A stretch of 64,000 bases of DNA from Bacillota bacterium (GTDB lineage Bacteria; Bacillota; Clostridia; Acetivibrionales; JANLFN01): contig JAEWTV010000017.1 of NCBI GenBank assembly GCA_023397675.1, positions 73,240 through 137,239 on the forward strand, written 5' to 3'. Positions 34,733 through 43,168 of this stretch are shown piece by piece (the first letter of the stretch is position 1; each line of letters begins with the position of its first letter). The notes under the pieces were generated by a model. It was not told the DNA's origin, did not search any database, and worked only from the letters and a program-made list of their open reading frames with translations. Made by a program: the position numbers and the translations under genes.

Positions 34733-35050
34733 TTATGCCGATATGCCTACCATGTCATCAAGTATGAATTTTAGTTCCATCGGGGTGACAGTATTCCTTG
34801 CAATTCTTTCCAGTAATGCCTTTGCCTTTAAACGGTCATTGCAAACATCTGTAACAAATTCATCTTCAGTAACACCTGAATTTTCTTTTTTGATAATCTC
34901 AATACCGTATTTCTTTTCATAACCTGTACCATCCATGTATCCCGCGTCACTTTCCAGCAGATAATATTCAAGCTGCATACTTTTTCCGTTGTTTAAATCC
35001 TGCCCCTCCGAAATAACACTAACACTACTTTCCAGATACTTACAAATCAT
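34733..35050 (-). CDS. DUF6514 family protein
   Basis: About 105 residues, soluble, mixed alpha/beta. Features: LEYYLLESD near the start, KYGIEIIKKE in the middle, and a C-terminal helix-turn-helix-like end (ALLERIARNTVTPMELKFILDD). It fits the clostridial DUF6514 family; the function is unknown. The start was placed at the ATG that follows AGGGGGG by eight bases, nine codons inside the longest frame. Two Spo0A-like boxes lie in its upstream region, so expression early in sporulation is possible. Confidence 0.7.
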   Translation of the reverse strand: MICKYLESSVSVISEGQDLNNGKSMQLEYYLLESDAGYMDGTGYEKKYGIEIIKKENSGVTEDEFVTDVCNDRLKAKALLERIARNTVTPMELKFILDDMVGISA

Positions 35051-35149
35051 GATATAATCCCCCCTAATATTTTTCATGGTTATTATATATTAGGTTTGGG
35101 AATTATCAAACAAGAAAGTTTCGTTCTAAAAGCCTCTAATAGCACGGCT

Positions 35150-35200
35150 TTCGACAATTATTACAAATCATTTTATTATGATTTGAACAATCGTGACGAA
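35150..35200. promoter_or_regulatory. two Spo0A-box-like sites upstream of the DUF6514 gene
   Basis: TGTCGAA on the minus strand (35150-35156, context TTGTCGAAAG) and TGACGAA on the plus strand (35194-35200, context TGACGAAAAAT) lie 44 bases apart in a short gap. Either alone would be weak evidence; the pair is more suggestive. Confidence 0.35.
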
Positions 35201-35252
35201 AAATCATTTCTAATAGAGTATTATGACTAAAACTTTTTTGAGATATGACTAT

Positions 35253-36290
35253 CTAAATCAATTCAACTATTTTTACATCGGTATTGACTGACAAGTCTAT
35301 AAATGCGTCACCAACCTTAATAACCGGCTGTGATACATGACGTGAATTAATAAAAATGATTTCTCCAAGCAAGCCATTGCTAAGCTGTACAAGATCACCT
35401 ATATAGTATGAAGCAATATTGCTCAGAAATGTATTTGTTACTACAGGATCTAGCAAACCGAAAGATTTGTTTTCCATGAAATCAAACACTTCGAAAGGTG
35501 ATTCCCTTTCCTTATAGGACCTGTTAGAGGTCATCGCATCATAAACATCAGCAACAGCTATTATTTTAGCATATTCATGTATATTGGACCCATTTATTCC
35601 TACAGGGTAGCCTGAACCGTCGTTTCTCTCATGATGCATGAGTATACCAAGGCAAACATTCCGGCTTACTCCCTTCATGGACTCTGCAATCCTGTAGCCA
35701 TATATTGGATGCTTTTTCATTTCTTCAAATTCAAGGTTTGTAAGTGTTCCTGTCTTGTTTATAATTGTAGCATCAACTTTGCTTTTGCCTATATCGTGTA
35801 AAACTCCTGCTTGTACAAGTTCCCTTACCTTGTTATTACCAAGCTTTAACCACTTTCCAATTAACATGGACAGCAGGGAAACGTTTACACTGTGAACATA
35901 CGTATATTCGTCAACATTTCTAATTTCATTGATACACCCGACAATATCCCTGTTTTCATTTATTCTGGTATAAATTGAATCCGTTATGGAGTCAACCTTA
36001 CCCATATCAAAGTTTTTGCCCATTGAAATATCATGAAGTACCTCTTTAATAACTTCAACATTTTCATTATACTGTGCATTGAATAGTTCAGAATTGCTTG
36101 CCGAAATAATTTCTTCAGACTCATCAAGGATTCTTATCTTGGATATGTCTATGTTCTTGAGTTTTCTGATAATATGCTCGTCCAGAATGGTTGTTTCAGA
36201 AACAATTATGCCTCCATATTCATTAAAAAGAGTTTCTGCCATCTTCATACCTGGTTGGGCACTATTGATGTTAATCGTCACTTTTCTCAT
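35253..36290 (-). CDS. HD-GYP domain protein (probable cyclic-di-GMP phosphodiesterase)
   Basis: Cytoplasmic protein of 345 residues. The N-terminal 120 residues form a sensory or DUF3391-like helical part of unknown ligand; residues about 130-300 are an HD-GYP domain with HDIGKSKVD, the HHERNDGSGYP signature and DVYDAMTSNRSYKE. These carry the metal ligands and the GYP loop of active cyclic-di-GMP phosphodiesterases. The last 50 residues form a small beta domain (YIGDLVQLSNGLLGEIIFIN) often seen in this subgroup. No membrane segment is present. Cyclic-di-GMP control of motility or surface polysaccharide is likely. Confidence 0.9.
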   Translation of the reverse strand: MRKVTININSAQPGMKMAETLFNEYGGIIVSETTILDEHIIRKLKNIDISKIRILDESEEIISASNSELFNAQYNENVEVIKEVLHDISMGKNFDMGKVDSITDSIYTRINENRDIVGCINEIRNVDEYTYVHSVNVSLLSMLIGKWLKLGNNKVRELVQAGVLHDIGKSKVDATIINKTGTLTNLEFEEMKKHPIYGYRIAESMKGVSRNVCLGILMHHERNDGSGYPVGINGSNIHEYAKIIAVADVYDAMTSNRSYKERESPFEVFDFMENKSFGLLDPVVTNTFLSNIASYYIGDLVQLSNGLLGEIIFINSRHVSQPVIKVGDAFIDLSVNTDVKIVELI

Positions 36291-36447
36291 AAGACACCAT
36301 CTCTGAGCAAGATTGTTATTTCAACTTTCCGATGTAAAGCTTCAATGGAACTGGGAAAGTTGGACTTTTTCTTAATAACGTTACAATTATATCATAAATT
36401 TCCTTCAATATATACTTTCTTGATTTTTTACACACATGGAAATCTTT

Positions 36448-36535
36448 TTGCATTGATACAAATACTGAATTATGTTAACATAGTAACTGCAAGTCTAGAT
36501 TATATTTACATTATTATAACCACCACTCACGGTGG
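36448..36535 (+). promoter_or_regulatory. probable promoter and leader hairpin in the 36291-36645 gap
   Basis: TTGCAT (36448-36453) and TATGTT (36471-36476) are 17 bases apart; a perfect 12-bp palindrome TATGTTAACATA (36471-36482) overlaps the -10 box and could be an operator. A CCACC/GGTGG hairpin (36520-36535) follows in the leader of the small membrane gene. Nothing else was seen in this gap. Confidence 0.4.
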
Positions 36536-36645
36536 ATTTATTATGTTTTCACGTTTATGTCATACCTAAGAGGTTATGGCTTTTGTATTTGATATGACAC
36601 TTAACATCTGCATTATGTTACCTTAGAAAAGGGGTGAGATTTAAT

Positions 36646-36921
36646 ATGGTGAAAAACACAAGTGAAAGCCTTCGTAAAATAAAGGATGCTTTCAGCGGAC
36701 TTCATGATAAAACCAAGAAATTTATGATGATCGGGGTAAAAATATCATTAATTCTTCTTGCAATAGGGACAATACTTATAGGTGTAAATGTATATGTACT
36801 TAATCACGATGCCTATTTTTCGTTCATTGCAAACTCCATAGTTAAATCAGGTATTTCCGTACTTGCGGAAGTAGTTATAGGTTGCCTTCTGATTGATATG
36901 GCATATAAATCAAAAAGATAA
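36646..36921 (+). CDS. two-helix membrane protein of unknown function
   Basis: Ninety-one residues: a basic, amphipathic N-terminus (SESLRKIKDAFSGLHDKTKK), two membrane helices (about 26-46 and 62-84), and a short KSKR end. No family recognised. The start ATG is preceded by AAAGGGGTGAG; a GTG four codons earlier falls inside the ribosome site and is unlikely. It is the only plus-strand gene in a long minus-strand region and has its own terminator. Confidence 0.7.
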   Translation: MVKNTSESLRKIKDAFSGLHDKTKKFMMIGVKISLILLAIGTILIGVNVYVLNHDAYFSFIANSIVKSGISVLAEVVIGCLLIDMAYKSKR

Positions 36922-36947
36922 ACACTTTGGGGTGTTTATCTTTTTTT
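36914..36947. terminator. bidirectional terminator between the small membrane gene and panD
   Basis: Twelve-bp stem (36914-36925 with 36932-36943) overlapping the stop codon of the plus-strand gene, with T runs on both strands; it also ends the pan operon. Confidence 0.9.
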
Positions 36948-36959
36948 GACCTTTGTCTG

Positions 36960-37340
36960 TCACTTTTGTCCGTGTATTTCTTTATTATCAGTTTTAACTA
37001 CCTTGTTTGACTCATCCATAAAAACAATTTTGGGTTGGAAGGTTCTTGCTTCATTCTGATCAAACATTCCATATGAAATAATAATTACAATATCTCCCGG
37101 ATGAGCAAGCCTGGCAGCCGCACCATTAAGGCATATCATTCCGCTGCCTCTTTCCCCTTTTATAACATAGGTTTCAAATCTGCTTCCGTTATTGTTATTG
37201 ACCACCTGAACCTTTTCATTTTCAATAATATTGGCAGCGTCCATAAGATCTTCATCTATAGTTATACTGCCAACATAATTAAGGTCAGCTTCAGTTACCA
37301 CAGCGCGGTGTATTTTGGATTTCATAAGTGTAATAAACAT
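36960..37340 (-). CDS. panD: aspartate 1-decarboxylase proenzyme
   Basis: Makes beta-alanine for pantothenate. The 126-residue proenzyme has the self-processing site Gly24-Ser25 in NYVGSITID, Lys9-His11 (KIHRAVVTEADL), and the NGAAARLAHPGD block. Length and start are standard; GGAGG is upstream. Last gene of panB-panC-panD, three bases after panC. Confidence 0.97.
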   Translation of the reverse strand: MFITLMKSKIHRAVVTEADLNYVGSITIDEDLMDAANIIENEKVQVVNNNNGSRFETYVIKGERGSGMICLNGAAARLAHPGDIVIIISYGMFDQNEARTFQPKIVFMDESNKVVKTDNKEIHGQK

Positions 37341-37343
37341 TTG

Positions 37344-38189
37344 CTAAACCTCCAGTATTATATTATCTATAAGCCTTGTATTTCCAAACCTCACTGCCAG
37401 CGCTACAAGCATTCTTTTTTCTATTTTATTTATATTTTCAAGTGTATCTGCATCTACAATTTCAATGTATTCTATGTTTGCAAGACTTTCGGAGCTTATA
37501 TGGTCATGTATTGACTTGTAAAGCTTTTCTTTAGATCTTTCACCGCTTTCAACAAGTTTTTGAGCATCAAAAAGTGATTGTGAAAGCACCAGTGCAGCCT
37601 TTCTCTCCTCACTGTTAAGATAAACATTCCTTGAGCTCATGGCGAGCCCATCAGCTTCTCTTATGATTGGGCATGTGATAATCTCAAGGTTCATGTGGAG
37701 GTCTTTTACCATTTGCTTTATAACTGCAACCTGTTGAGCATCTTTTTGCCCAAAATAAGCTTTATTGGGTGTTACTATATTAAAAAGCTTTGCTACCACG
37801 GTTGTTACTCCTCTGAAATGACCCGGTCTTGATTTGCCACACATTATTTCGGTGATACCCTCAACCGAAATATAAGTCTTGTAACCCTCGGGATATATTT
37901 CCTTTACTGAAGGGGCAAACACAATATCAACACCAGCCCGCTCGGCAAGTTTCATATCTTTTTCAAGGTCTCTTGGGTATTTGTCGAAGTCTTCATTAGG
38001 ACCAAACTGTGTAGGGTTCACAAAAATACTTACAACAGTAAAATCATTTTCCGTTGTCGAATGCTTCACAAGTGAAATATGTCCCTGGTGCAGATAACCC
38101 ATAGTAGGAACAAGACCTACGCTCTTGCCTGCCTGTTTTTGCGATTTTATTACCGCTTTCATATCTGCAACTGTCTCTATTATCCTCAT
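37344..38189 (-). CDS. panC: pantothenate synthetase
   Basis: Joins pantoate and beta-alanine using ATP, 281 residues. Motifs: VPTMGYLHQGHISLV (HIGH-like ATP site), FVNPTQFGPNEDFDKYPR, GHFRGVTTVVAKLFN, FGQKDAQQ and AMSSRN (KMSKS-like). Complete and typical in length. GGAGG precedes the ATG. A 160-base gap with three hairpins separates it from panB, while it is directly joined to panD. Confidence 0.97.
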   Translation of the reverse strand: MRIIETVADMKAVIKSQKQAGKSVGLVPTMGYLHQGHISLVKHSTTENDFTVVSIFVNPTQFGPNEDFDKYPRDLEKDMKLAERAGVDIVFAPSVKEIYPEGYKTYISVEGITEIMCGKSRPGHFRGVTTVVAKLFNIVTPNKAYFGQKDAQQVAVIKQMVKDLHMNLEIITCPIIREADGLAMSSRNVYLNSEERKAALVLSQSLFDAQKLVESGERSKEKLYKSIHDHISSESLANIEYIEIVDADTLENINKIEKRMLVALAVRFGNTRLIDNIILEV

Positions 38190-38205
38190 ATTAAACCTCC
38201 ATGTC

Positions 38206-38326
38206 CCCGATGTGCCAAGTGAATTGTCCCATCGGGCACACCAAAAGTGTTAACACTTTTTTATGGGGTTAAATTTATTTTTATTGCACCTGCCATTGTT
38301 TTGTTTCACAAAACCGGCAGATGTGC
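38206..38326 (-). other. three consecutive hairpins between panB and panC
   Basis: Reading the minus strand: a 41-base hairpin at 38286-38326 (GCAC..CTGCC with GGCAG..GTGC around an inner GTTTTGT/ACAAAAC stem); an 18-base perfect palindrome AAAAGTG-TTAA-CACTTTT near 38245-38262; and CCCGATG/CATCGGG (38206-38212 with 38230-38236), which overlaps an alternative GTGCC/GGCAC pairing. They lie directly before the panC ribosome site and may tune panC-panD expression. Confidence 0.5.
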
Positions 38327-38369
38327 ATTAGCTCTCAGACTAAAATCTTTCAGCTAATATATCCTCCGG

Positions 38370-39209
38370 TTAAAAAGTTTTCTCAAGCTTTTCTATAATT
38401 TCATCATCTACTATGAATGAGTTCTTGTTTGTCGGGAATACTCCCTCATTAACGTCTTTTATATAATCCCTGGCGCAGTTTTCTATTGTATCTGCAAGAT
38501 TGGCATATTTTTTTGAATGCTTTCTTTCTATACCCTTAAACATTCCTGTAATATCAGGGGTTACCAGAACCTGACCGTCGCATTGAGGTCCTGCACCTAT
38601 TCCTATTGTAGGTATATCCAGTTTCCTTGTAATAATTTCTGCAAGTTTGTATGGAATGCATTCAAGCACTATGGAGAAAACACCTGCATCCTGCAGAGCT
38701 AAGGCATCCTTAAGTATCCTTTCGGCAGTTTCATATGACTTTCCCTGTGCCTTATGCCCCCCGAAAAGATTTATTGATTGGGGAGTGTATCCCAAATGTC
38801 CTATTACAGGAATTCCTGCGTTTATTATTGCCTTTATATCTTCAACAACAGCTTCTCCGCCCTCAAGCTTTACTGCACCACAGCTGCCTTCAGCCATTAG
38901 CCTTCCTGCATTTCTAACACTTTCGTATTTACCGGTATGATAAGAGAGAAAAGGCATATCTGTAATTACCAGAGCATGTTTGGTTCCCCTTGCAACTGCT
39001 TTTGAATGGTGAATCATATCTTCCATGGTAACTTTTACAGTATCCTCATAACCCAGTACAACCATTCCAAGTGAATCACCGACAAGTATTGAATCGACAC
39101 CTGCTTCATCGATTATTTTAGCTGTGGGATAATCATAAGCTGTAAGCATAGTAATCTTTTTATTGTTTTTTGCTTTTCTGAAATCTGCAACTGTAAACTT
39201 ATCCTGCAT
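38370..39209 (-). CDS. panB: 3-methyl-2-oxobutanoate hydroxymethyltransferase
   Basis: First committed step to pantothenate: transfers a hydroxymethyl group from methylene-tetrahydrofolate to ketoisovalerate. About 279 residues with LTAYDYPTAKIIDEAG, SILVGDSLGMVVLG, MPFLSYH, VKLEGG, GHLGYTPQS and the Glu of IVLECIP. The start at MQDKFTVADF is preceded by AGGAGAG at good spacing. It leads the pan operon and follows a long leader that contains a factor-independent terminator, so attenuation is likely. Confidence 0.96.
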   Translation of the reverse strand: MQDKFTVADFRKAKNNKKITMLTAYDYPTAKIIDEAGVDSILVGDSLGMVVLGYEDTVKVTMEDMIHHSKAVARGTKHALVITDMPFLSYHTGKYESVRNAGRLMAEGSCGAVKLEGGEAVVEDIKAIINAGIPVIGHLGYTPQSINLFGGHKAQGKSYETAERILKDALALQDAGVFSIVLECIPYKLAEIITRKLDIPTIGIGAGPQCDGQVLVTPDITGMFKGIERKHSKKYANLADTIENCARDYIKDVNEGVFPTNKNSFIVDDEIIEKLEKTF

Positions 39210-39262
39210 GGTTACATCTCTCCTTTTTCTTTGTATGCCCATGAGACAGTTATTTTATTAAT

Positions 39263-39397
39263 CAAAAAACCGGTTCAAAAGAACCGGCTGATAAGTTTCA
39301 AAACCCAATATTGTATTTGAGATTTGGTATCCTGTCTCCGTCCCTTAGGCTCAAAGCAGTTAAATAATATAATATTTTAAAGTTAATGTTCGTGCAA
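39263..39397 (-). promoter_or_regulatory. pan operon promoter and terminator-containing leader (candidate cis-RNA)
   Basis: Promoter on the minus strand: TTGCAC (39392-39397), 17 bases, TATTAT (39369-39374). The leader then holds a compact element (39316-39355) whose ends TTTGAG/CTCAAA pair and whose interior is purine-rich (AAGGGACGGAGACAGGATACC part). After a short spacer comes an intrinsic terminator, CCGGTTC-loop-GAACCGG plus TTTTTT (39263-39287), 54 bases before the panB start. The upstream gene secF has its own terminator, so this one belongs to the panB leader. This is the arrangement of a riboswitch or the known 'pan' RNA motif of pantothenate genes; I cannot confirm the family by eye. 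Confidence 0.55.
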
Positions 39398-39456
39398 TTC
39401 CGTTAAGGATATTGCCGTTTATTTATTAAGAATAGCATAAGGTGGTATAAAAAACA

Positions 39457-39490
39457 AGACAAAAAACGGATAACCTTTTGGTTATCCGTT
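39457..39490 (-). terminator. terminator after secF
   Basis: Perfect 11-bp stem (39465-39475 with 39480-39490), 4-base loop, T run on the minus strand; 12 bases past the secF stop. Confidence 0.93.
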
Positions 39491-39502
39491 TATATCGGTT
39501 TA

Positions 39503-40510
39503 TTAAGCTCTTGCTGGCTTTCTCTTCGCTTTTATATTCTTTTTCTGTCTTGATTCCTTCCAAATTATCCACAGTGGACTTGCAACGAATATTGAAGAAT
39601 AACATCCGCTGACAATACCAACTATAAGTGGGAGTACGAAATCTGTAATACTTGTGATATTGTAATATAAAGAGAACGCAAGCATTGAAATAAGGCATAT
39701 CAGAACTGTAACAATAGTATTAATTGACCTGTTCAAGGTTTGTATTATACTTCTGTTAACAAGCTCTCCAATTGGCATTCTTCTAAGCTGATTGCTGTTT
39801 TCTCTGATACGGTCATAAATAATGATTGTATCATTCATTGAATATCCAAGTATAGTCAGAACCGCCGCTATAAAGGATTCATTAACCGGAATCTTGAATA
39901 TAGCGTAAACTGCTAACATAATCATAGCGTCATGTATCATTGCAAGTACAGCCATGACACCAGCTGAAGGACCTGACATTACTTTAAATCTCCACCATAT
40001 ATAGATTATGATAATAAGTGAAGACCATAATATTGCCTGCAAACCATTGCTAAGAAGCTCTTTTCCTATAGATGGGTCAACGTTTTTCTGACCTACCAAA
40101 GTAGAATCAGGAAGCTTGAATTCTGCTTTAAGTTTATCAGTAAGCTTGCTCAGATCAGCATCCTTCAGTGATCCCTGCTTATTGGCAATCTTTATAGTAA
40201 TTATCTGAAGATCCTGTGAAGAATTATCAGAATTATAAGTTGTAGAAAGCTGAGCTGTAGCAATTTTATTAACAGTATCTGTAGTGATTTTCTGGCTTCT
40301 TTCAATAACCTTATTTTTTATTGAGTCCATTGAATCGCCCTTATAAAGGTCCTTCAATTGATTTGTTGTTATAGGTAATTCAATAATAGTACCGCCCTGG
40401 AACTGTATGTCGAGCTGCAGACCGTTGACTATTAATCCAACAACACCGGCTATAATGATAATAATAGATAAACCGAAGAAGTAAAACTTCTTACCCATTA
40501 AATCAACCAT
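39503..40510 (-). CDS. secF: protein translocase subunit SecF
   Basis: Membrane partner of SecD that helps pull exported proteins through SecYEG using the proton gradient. 335 residues, six membrane helices with the large first outer loop. FQGGTIIELPI after helix 1, and YSMNDTIIIYDRIREN with NRSINTIVTV in the C-terminal half are SecF hallmarks. Its start overlaps the secD end by eight bases, and AAGGAGG lies inside secD. Confidence 0.95.
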   Translation of the reverse strand: MVDLMGKKFYFFGLSIIIIIAGVVGLIVNGLQLDIQFQGGTIIELPITTNQLKDLYKGDSMDSIKNKVIERSQKITTDTVNKIATAQLSTTYNSDNSSQDLQIITIKIANKQGSLKDADLSKLTDKLKAEFKLPDSTLVGQKNVDPSIGKELLSNGLQAILWSSLIIIIYIWWRFKVMSGPSAGVMAVLAMIHDAMIMLAVYAIFKIPVNESFIAAVLTILGYSMNDTIIIYDRIRENSNQLRRMPIGELVNRSIIQTLNRSINTIVTVLICLISMLAFSLYYNITSITDFVLPLIVGIVSGCYSSIFVASPLWIIWKESRQKKNIKAKRKPARA

Positions 40511-41837
40511 TGTTCTGCACCTCCTTAACAGAAATTCCTTTTACACTAACGCCATAGAGCCATTTATGCTTTGCAAAGTTCAAGCCTGATATTGACTGGA
40601 GCAATATTCTTGAAATAAATACTGCAGTCAGGAAGCTTAAAATAACTCCAAGGCCAAGAGTGAATGCAAATCCTCTAATTGTACCCGATCCGAAAATCCA
40701 GAGGAATACTGCTGTTATAAGTGTTGTAACATTCGCATCAAGTACAGCTGTAAATGCTCTCTTGAATCCGGTATCAATTGCCGCACGAGTAGTTTTTCCG
40801 CTGCGGAGTTCTTCCTTTATTCTTTCAAATATTATGATATTCGCATCAACACCCATACCTATCGTTAGTATGATACCCGCCAAACCAGGCAAGGTAAGGT
40901 TGGTAAGTTGCATCCACGATATAAACAATACCTGAAGTACTGTATGAGCTACGAGAGCTATACAAGCTATCAATCCAGGCAACCTGTAATACAAAAGCAT
41001 GAAAAGGAATACAAGTATTAAAGCTATAAGTCCTGCTTGAAGCATAATATCAAGAGCATTTCTTCCAAGTATAGGGCTTATTGAATTAACACTCAATTTC
41101 TGGAGTGTAAATGGCAAAGCACCTGATCTTATAAGTTCAGCAAGCTCTCCAGCTGACTTGGCAGTCATGCCGCCTCCTGATATGGATGCAACACCATTTG
41201 GTATTTCACTATGCACAGTAGCTGTTTCAATACACTTTTGATCAAGGAAAATCGAAATTGGCTTTCCAATCAGTCGTTTCGTTGCCTCAGCAAAGCTCTT
41301 AGTTCCAGCGCCGTTAAGTACAAGCTGTACTTCGGGAGCTCCATTGTTGGTTTGATATGATGCATCATCAACCATATCTCCGGTTACAATAGCATTTCCT
41401 ATTTTTGTAGGATTTCCATTTTCATCACGTTTTGTCTCGTCAACTTCCCAGAAGGTGATCTGTGCTGGCTGTATAGCATCAGCTATAACCTTGTTAGGAT
41501 CAGACTGCTTCTGATCGTTTTTATATGGTATTTCAACCAATATACGTTTCTTTGTCTTATCAATGGTAATATTTTTATCAGTTATACCCTGATTATCAAG
41601 CCTTTTGGATATAATTGACCTTGCAGAATCAAGCTCTTTATCGGTAGGTGCACTTCCATCAGCCTTTACTCCTGTTAATGTAGCGTCAACACCACCATTT
41701 ACATCAATACCCAGTACAATGTCATTAGCACCAGGAATCTTTGTTAGACCAAACAAATCGCCAGCAAATGCTATATAGGTTAAAACCGCTATCAGAATAA
41801 CAATAGCAGCGAATTTAACCGCGTGATTGGCTCTCAT
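40503..41837 (-). CDS. secD: protein translocase subunit SecD
   Basis: 444 residues, six membrane helices. GIDVNGGVDATLTG follows helix 1 (the usual LGLDLxGG motif in a divergent form), a large P1-type outer domain spans about 45-255, and GIILTIGMGVDANIIIFERIKEE is the conserved helix 4 block. Start with AAAGGGGG upstream. Last-but-one gene of the tgt-to-secF block. Confidence 0.94.
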   Translation of the reverse strand: MRANHAVKFAAIVILIAVLTYIAFAGDLFGLTKIPGANDIVLGIDVNGGVDATLTGVKADGSAPTDKELDSARSIISKRLDNQGITDKNITIDKTKKRILVEIPYKNDQKQSDPNKVIADAIQPAQITFWEVDETKRDENGNPTKIGNAIVTGDMVDDASYQTNNGAPEVQLVLNGAGTKSFAEATKRLIGKPISIFLDQKCIETATVHSEIPNGVASISGGGMTAKSAGELAELIRSGALPFTLQKLSVNSISPILGRNALDIMLQAGLIALILVFLFMLLYYRLPGLIACIALVAHTVLQVLFISWMQLTNLTLPGLAGIILTIGMGVDANIIIFERIKEELRSGKTTRAAIDTGFKRAFTAVLDANVTTLITAVFLWIFGSGTIRGFAFTLGLGVILSFLTAVFISRILLQSISGLNFAKHKWLYGVSVKGISVKEVQNNG

Positions 41838-41947
41838 CTGTAAAATTCCCCCTTTTTTATGTCTAGTTCAACACGACTTATTATATAACTACAGGTAGTC
41901 CACGTCAATATATAAAACTGCTTGCTTTTAGTCGTTGGAATACCTGA

Positions 41948-42613
41948 TTATAACAGCCTCGTTTTGTTGATAACAAGCTGAAAGTTAAGCCCCAGAAAGA
42001 CAGCAGCCCTTCTGCACATTGTCATCCTCACAAGGAAGATTTCAAAATAATCCATAACTGGACATATTTTTGTATCTATTTGCAGTTCAAGAGTAGCAGT
42101 TTTTTCTTCTTTATTAATAGATACATCTGAGCTTTCAACCGCATAATTTACACGGTCATGTATATCAAATTTGGCTATATCCTTATTATTTACCCTTGTT
42201 CTGTGAACATCGGATTTATCTGCCAGTATCAATGCTGCTGAAATATTACTAACAGCAGTTCCTGTATTTTCATCATGGTTTCCTATTGCAAGCATTATTT
42301 CTGCTGCTTCGCGCATATCCATTCCCAGCCTGCACAATATCCCGTATGCAAGAATTGCTCCCGAATGTGCATGATCAACCCTGTTTACGGAATTTCCAAT
42401 ATCATGCATGTAACCTGCAATTTTTGCAAGCTCAACTTCTCTGTTGTTAAAGTCTAATGCACGAAGAATATTTCCCGCAGCTTTTGAGACAATTCCTACA
42501 TGTCTGAAGGAATGCTCGGTATAACCCATTATTTCAAGCTGCTTTTCAGACACTTCAAGAAAATTTTTGACTTCAATACTGCTTTTTACTTCTTCCAAAG
42601 TAATTAATCCCAT
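41948..42613 (-). CDS. HD-domain phosphohydrolase-like protein
   Basis: 221 residues. HD-type metal motif with H..HD..D: HSFRHVGIVSK, YMHDIGNSVNRVDHAHSG and IGNHDE, LADKSDVHRTRV. The C-terminal 60 residues are a small mixed domain. It resembles the metal-dependent HD proteins encoded next to secDF in many clostridia; substrate unknown, a nucleotide is likely. GGAGG precedes the ATG. It is 15 bases downstream of the carbonic-anhydrase-like gene. Confidence 0.82.
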   Translation of the reverse strand: MGLITLEEVKSSIEVKNFLEVSEKQLEIMGYTEHSFRHVGIVSKAAGNILRALDFNNREVELAKIAGYMHDIGNSVNRVDHAHSGAILAYGILCRLGMDMREAAEIMLAIGNHDENTGTAVSNISAALILADKSDVHRTRVNNKDIAKFDIHDRVNYAVESSDVSINKEEKTATLELQIDTKICPVMDYFEIFLVRMTMCRRAAVFLGLNFQLVINKTRLL

Positions 42614-42628
42614 TCCATGCCTCCAATC

Positions 42629-43144
42629 TTACAACGGCTCTATTTGCCTGTGTTCATTTGAAAGTATCAAATAATCATGGGAGTTTTTTATCATATTCCT
42701 TATTTCATCCTCGGTAAGCCTTCTTTTTATTTTTGCCGGATTACCCAGTGCAAGACATCCGTCAGGTATTACTGTTCCGGGAGTAACCAGCGAACCTGCA
42801 CCTATCAGGCAGTTGCTTCCTATAACAGTATTACTGAGGACTATGGCTCCCATTCCTACAAGGCTGTTGTCGCCTATTATGCAGCTGTGTAATATTGCAC
42901 CATGCCCCACTGTTACATTATCTCCAATTTTAACATCAATACCCTTGTCACAATGAATTGCACTCAAGCCCTGAATGTTTGAATTGTCTCCTATTATTAT
43001 TGCAGCAACATCTCCACGGAGAACCGAATTGTACCAAATGCTTGAGTTCTTTCCTATACTAACATTTCCTATTATAACTGCGCCCTCTGCTACAAAGCTT
43101 GTCTCATCCAATACCGGCGAATATTCATTGAATTTTAATATCAT
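42629..43144 (-). CDS. gamma-class carbonic anhydrase-like protein (hexapeptide repeat)
   Basis: 171 residues forming a left-handed beta helix from hexapeptide repeats. Three metal-binding His are visible: HCDKG and the pair in VGHGAILHSC. The N-terminal SSIWYNSVLRGDVA and LVGMGAIVLSNTVIG blocks are typical of the YrdA/PaaY/CamH-like group. It may hydrate CO2, but many relatives show little activity. Tightly linked to scfB and the HD gene. Confidence 0.88.
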   Translation of the reverse strand: MILKFNEYSPVLDETSFVAEGAVIIGNVSIGKNSSIWYNSVLRGDVAAIIIGDNSNIQGLSAIHCDKGIDVKIGDNVTVGHGAILHSCIIGDNSLVGMGAIVLSNTVIGSNCLIGAGSLVTPGTVIPDGCLALGNPAKIKRRLTEDEIRNMIKNSHDYLILSNEHRQIEPL

Positions 43145-43168
43145 TTTTGTGACCTTTCCTATTTAAAC

